In this document: positions 59,898-64,000 of the stretch, one piece after another
How the letters are laid out: every line of letters begins with the position of its first letter
Position numbering within the stretch: the first letter of the stretch is position 1
Assembly (NCBI RefSeq): GCF_001742425.1
Contig: NZ_MJEH01000061.1
Coordinates: 1-64,000 of the forward strand
Direction of reading: 5' to 3'
DNA from: Bacillus solimangrovi
GTDB lineage: Bacteria > Bacillota > Bacilli > Bacillales > Bacillaceae_N
DNA: 64,000 nt
Translations under genes and position numbers: made by a program
Notes under the pieces: generated by a model
What the model was told of the DNA's origin: nothing
Seen by the model: only the letters and a program-made list of their open reading frames with translations
The model's database searches: none

Positions 59898-60182
59898 ATG
59901 TTACGTCTTAACCTTCAGTTCTTCGCATCGAAAAAAGGGGTAGGTTCAACAAAGAACGGTCGTGATTCTATCTCAAAGCGTCTAGGCGCTAAGCGTGCGG
60001 ACGGTCAATTCGTTAACGGTGGAGAGATTCTTTATCGTCAACGTGGAACGAAGATTTATCCAGGTGAAAACGTAGGTCGCGGTGGAGACGACACGCTATT
60101 TGCTAAAGTAGCTGGCGTTGTAAAATTCGAGCGCGTAGGCCGTAATCGTAAAAGAGTGAGTGTATATCCAGAAGCTCAATAA
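59898..60182 (+). CDS. rpmA: 50S ribosomal protein L27 with cleavable N-terminal extension
   Basis: Ribosomal protein of 94 residues. The N-terminus [14 protein letters not shown] contains the Firmicutes extension; Prp cleaves after the second Phe, leaving ASKKG, whose basic tail reaches the peptidyl transferase centre. [20 protein letters not shown] is the core signature. ATG 59898 is seven bases after AGGAGGT; GTG 59889 is too close. Confidence 0.97.
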   Translation: MLRLNLQFFASKKGVGSTKNGRDSISKRLGAKRADGQFVNGGEILYRQRGTKIYPGENVGRGGDDTLFAKVAGVVKFERVGRNRKRVSVYPEAQ

Positions 60183-60192
60183 TGACACCTTG

Positions 60193-60229
60193 AAAAACTC
60201 TAACCGATATAGGTTAGAGTTTTTCTTTG
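60193..60229 (+). terminator. Intrinsic terminator of the L21-L27 operon
   Basis: The 13-bp stem AAAAACTCTAACC / GGTTAGAGTTTTT has a six-base loop, then CTTTG. Confidence 0.9.
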
Positions 60230-60531
60230 CAAGTCAAAAGATAAGAATTTATATTAAATTACTCAATGGTTTGAGCTAATTTTTTCCGTTTTGACGATTA
60301 GAAAAATTACAGAAATTTTTGTATGTGAACACAGTAATTAAGGCGTCAATCATTACGGTTCTGGATATTTTTCAATAAAGAAATTTTTGAAATGTTCCCA
60401 GAGTTAGTTTTAAGCGCAACATGCTCAAAGTCATCATTCAGATTGGCGTGAAGATAGTACGTAATCCTCTTTTGTTAACTCATCTTATGCTGTTGTTTCT
60501 ATTAAATGGTGTTATACACGGTTTATAATTA
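60230..60531. other. Non-coding stretch between rpmA and an orphan terminator
   Basis: I see no coding frame with a ribosome binding site on either strand. It is AT-rich, with a small hairpin (AAAAATT / AATTTTT) near 60300-60319. It is followed by a complete terminator, so a small RNA may end here; no good promoter was found. Confidence 0.4.
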
Positions 60532-60575
60532 AAAAGCATTCGTCACAAAGTATAGGCGAATGCTTTTCTTTTTAG
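60532..60575 (+). terminator. Orphan intrinsic terminator upstream of spo0B
   Basis: The 11-bp stem AAAAGCATTCG / CGAATGCTTTT has a 14-base loop, followed by CTTTTT. No gene lies between it and the previous terminator 300 bases upstream. Confidence 0.8.
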
Positions 60576-60578
60576 AAG

Positions 60579-60607
60579 TGTCGTTTTAGAAAAATATTTG
60601 CTATAAT
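60579..60607 (+). promoter_or_regulatory. Candidate promoter of spo0B-obg
   Basis: An extended -10, TTTGCTATAATG, with TATAAT at 60602-60607. The -35 region (TGTCGT at 17 bases) is poor. Confidence 0.45.
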
Positions 60608-60678
60608 GCATTTAAATTGACTTTTGAAAGTGCTCATAATAATAGAAAAAAGTGATGTTTTATAAAAGGAGTGCTAAG

Positions 60679-61221
60679 ATGGGGAAAGAGTGGGATCCAG
60701 TTGAATTATTAAGGCACTCACGACATGACTGGCTAAATAAGCTTCAATTGATAAAGGGGAATATGGCATTACATCGTTATGAACGTGTTGGCAAAATTAT
60801 TGAAGAAATTGTAATTGACTCAAATAACGAAAGTAAGCTATCTAATTTAAACATGAATGAATTTGCGACATTTTTAATGACGTATAATTGGGAACAACAT
60901 CATTTTCAATTGGACTTTGAGGTGTTCGGTGCACAAATTGACTTATCAGTAATCGAGACGGAAATACTAACATGGTGTAAAGGGTTCTTTATGAATATAG
61001 AAGAAGCAGTTACACCATATAAAGACAATCGCGTAAGCTTGTCAATTGAGTTAAAGAAAAATGAAGCTTTTTTTTATTTTGATGTACAAGCAGAATGGGC
61101 TAAGATGCTACCACTCCAAGAGTGGTTACAAGAACAACAGCAATATCAATATTTGAAATTATTAACTTATAACATACAAGGTGATGAATGCATCGTTGAA
61201 TTAAGAACAACGTGTTCATAA
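60679..61221 (+). CDS. spo0B: Sporulation initiation phosphotransferase Spo0B
   Basis: Phosphorelay protein that passes phosphate from Spo0F to Spo0A. It has 180 residues. The phosphoacceptor is His16 in HSRHDWLNKLQLIKGNMAL, in the helical hairpin that forms a four-helix bundle as a dimer; a degenerate ATPase-like C-terminal domain follows. ATG 60679 is seven bases after AAAAGGAG; an in-frame ATG at 60652 precedes that site. The gene before obg matches B. subtilis. Confidence 0.92.
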   Translation: MGKEWDPVELLRHSRHDWLNKLQLIKGNMALHRYERVGKIIEEIVIDSNNESKLSNLNMNEFATFLMTYNWEQHHFQLDFEVFGAQIDLSVIETEILTWCKGFFMNIEEAVTPYKDNRVSLSIELKKNEAFFYFDVQAEWAKMLPLQEWLQEQQQYQYLKLLTYNIQGDECIVELRTTCS

Positions 61222-62529
<1,308 letters not shown>

Positions 62530-62649
62530 GTTAGATAAAGAGGCTGTTGAATTAAGAGGTACTAGTTAACATACTATTACGACAGCCTTCTATCTCTCCA
62601 CTATTCAGAATGAACAATAGGGCAACCTCTATTGATTGGAGGGGAAATA

Positions 62650-63102
62650 ATGAGCAAAGAAAAAGATGCACAATATTACCTTGTAAGAGAAGATGTTTTG
62701 CCTGATGCAATGTTGAAAACGATGCAGGCGAAGGCATTGCTTGATCGAGGCAAGGCTGAATCAGTTGCAGATGCAGTTCAGATGGTTGATTTAAGTAGAA
62801 GTGCTTTTTATAAGTATCGGGATTGTATTTTTCCATTTCATACAATGATGAAGGAAAAAATTATATCACTTTTTTTTCATTTAGATGACCGTTCAGGGGC
62901 ACTGTCGAATCTATTAGCAGTTGTCGCACAAACAGGTTGTAATGTACTTACGATTCATCAAACAATTCCTCTACAAGGCAAGGCGAATGTGACGTTGTCT
63001 TTGAATACACAAGGGATGAAGAGTGATATGAATGAACTGATTCGTAAACTACGTCAATTAGAATTTGTTGATAAAGTTGAGTTGTTAGGAACAGGTGCAT
63101 GA
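62650..63102 (+). CDS. pheB: ACT domain-containing protein PheB (UPF0735)
   Basis: Protein of 150 residues. The N-terminal helical region ([20 protein letters not shown], with a helix-turn-helix-like [19 protein letters not shown]) is followed by an ACT domain (about 70-148, [20 protein letters not shown]). The function is unproven; ACT domains bind amino acids, and the gene precedes pheA. ATG 62650 has GGAGGGG upstream. B. subtilis has the same order obg-pheB-pheA. Confidence 0.92.
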   Translation: MSKEKDAQYYLVREDVLPDAMLKTMQAKALLDRGKAESVADAVQMVDLSRSAFYKYRDCIFPFHTMMKEKIISLFFHLDDRSGALSNLLAVVAQTGCNVLTIHQTIPLQGKANVTLSLNTQGMKSDMNELIRKLRQLEFVDKVELLGTGA

Positions 63103-63124
63103 GAAAACAACAGAGGAGTAGAAT

Positions 63125-64000
63125 ATGACTGTAAAGGTTGGTTACTTAGGTCCGAAGGGAACGTTTACTAAGCTTGCTGTAAAAGAGGTATTCCCCGATG
63201 AGCAAGCATTGCCATTCCAAACGATTCCTGCATGTATTGATGCTGTGCAATTTGGTGATGTTGATTTTAGTGTCGTTCCACTTGAAAACGCGATTGAAGG
63301 ATCAGTTAACCTTACAATTGATTATTTAATCCATGAACAGCAAATTCCAATAGTTGGTGAAATTATTGTGCCAATTCGTCAACATCTTATGGTACATCAG
63401 CACAATATAAGTGATTGGTCGAATATTAAAGAAGTGTATTCACACTCTCATGCCATTGCACAATGTCATCAATTTTTACACAGAGAGATGCCAGATGTTG
63501 ATTTTCAATATACAAAATCTACAGGTGCAGCAGCGGAGTTTGTAAAAGATAATCCACAGCTAATGGTCGCTGCTATTGGAAATGAGTTAGCAGCAAAAGA
63601 ATATGGATTAGAAATTGTAAAACATAATATACATGATTATGAAAATAATCATACTCGATTTGTCGTGCTAAATCGTTTCGGGAAAGAGGTTAATTCTTCG
63701 GCTATTGAAAAGAAAGGTGATCGGACAACATTAATGATCACTCTACCTTCTGATTATGCAGGTGCATTACATCAAGTATTATCAGCATTTTCATGGCGTA
63801 AGTTAAATCTTTCAAAGATCGAATCTCGTCCAATGAAAACGGGTTTAGGTAATTATTTTTTCATAGTTGATGTCGAGATGAAAATGGATGATGTCCTACT
63901 TCCAGGTGTGAAAGCAGAATTAGAGGCGCTAGGATGTACTGTCAATGTATTAGGAAGTTATCCATTTTATTTAGTTGAAAAACAAGTTACAAATGGGAAA
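63125..64000 (+). CDS. pheA: Prephenate dehydratase (3' end outside window)
   Basis: Converts prephenate to phenylpyruvate in phenylalanine synthesis. The frame is open for 292 codons from ATG 63125 (AGAGGAG upstream) to the window end with no stop. The catalytic domain starts VGYLGPKGTFTKLAVKE and has VPLENAIEGSVN and the catalytic NNHTRFVVL (about residue 178). The C-terminal ACT domain contains the phenylalanine-sensing ESRPMKTGLGNYFF (about 238). The usual family length is 285-290, so only a few residues are missing. Confidence 0.95.
   Translation, partial: MTVKVGYLGPKGTFTKLAVKEVFPDEQALPFQTIPACIDAVQFGDVDFSVVPLENAIEGSVNLTIDYLIHEQQIPIVGEIIVPIRQHLMVHQHNISDWSNIKEVYSHSHAIAQCHQFLHREMPDVDFQYTKSTGAAAEFVKDNPQLMVAAIGNELAAKEYGLEIVKHNIHDYENNHTRFVVLNRFGKEVNSSAIEKKGDRTTLMITLPSDYAGALHQVLSAFSWRKLNLSKIESRPMKTGLGNYFFIVDVEMKMDDVLLPGVKAELEALGCTVNVLGSYPFYLVEKQVTNGK

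Noticed and set aside
62540-62589. Hairpin AGGCTGT / ACAGCCT after obg as a terminator
   Set aside because: Only seven pairs, a 34-base loop and no proper T-run; too weak to call.

Overview
The window is a chromosomal segment of a low-GC, spore-forming Gram-positive bacterium of the Bacillaceae. Gene order follows the Bacillus subtilis chromosome from ilvB to pheA almost gene for gene. Spo0B, SpoIIB, SpoVID and SpoIVFA/FB are present, ribosome binding sites are strong (GGAGG type), and terminators are hairpins followed by T-runs. It is not B. subtilis itself: a type IV pilus locus lies between folC and spoIIB, and an RNase G/E gene lies before rplU.

Layout. 1-7.3 kb: branched-chain amino acid operon (ilvB end, ilvH, ilvC, leuA, leuB, leuC, leuD). 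7.4-17 kb: ysoA-like TPR gene, tig, decayed coding remnants, clpX, lonB (with a forespore sigma-F-like promoter), lonA, engB. 17.1-24.5 kb: a LiaI/LiaF-like membrane gene on the minus strand, then the haem operon hemA-hemX-hemC-hemD-hemB-hemL. 24.6-31.8 kb: spoVID, ysxE, a small minus-strand membrane gene, valS behind a valine T-box, and folC. 31.9-48.5 kb: the type IV pilus locus. 48.8-55.8 kb: spoIIB, maf, radC, mreBCD, minCD. 55.9-59.1 kb: spoIVFA/FB and RNase G. 59.1-60.2 kb: L21 leader, rplU, prp, rpmA. 60.6-64 kb: spo0B, obg, an ACT-domain gene (pheB type), and pheA, which runs off the window.

The most interesting part is the 16.5-kb pilus locus. The plus strand encodes, in order, a membrane protein of unknown function, a VanW/G5-domain protein, PilB, PilT, PilC, two pilins, prepilin peptidase, PilM, PilN and PilO. 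These make an extension motor, a retraction motor, an inner platform, the fibre and the assembly complex. A divergent minus-strand operon encodes three minor-pilin-like proteins (PilV/W/X-like). Convergent to it is a 970-residue secreted von Willebrand factor A protein, a good candidate for a pilus-tip adhesin. PilB carries a two-motif N-terminal domain of the kind that binds cyclic-di-GMP. The prepilin peptidase sits at the place held by comC in B. subtilis, so the locus may have grown around, or replaced, comC.

Other structure beyond the genes: a two-copy dispersed element with inverted ends (after engB and after valS), a 24-bp perfect AT-rich inverted repeat between leuD and ysoA, decayed coding remnants between tig and clpX, and an unusually long match to the 16S rRNA tail ahead of radC. 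All calls come from reading the sequence; no database search was run.
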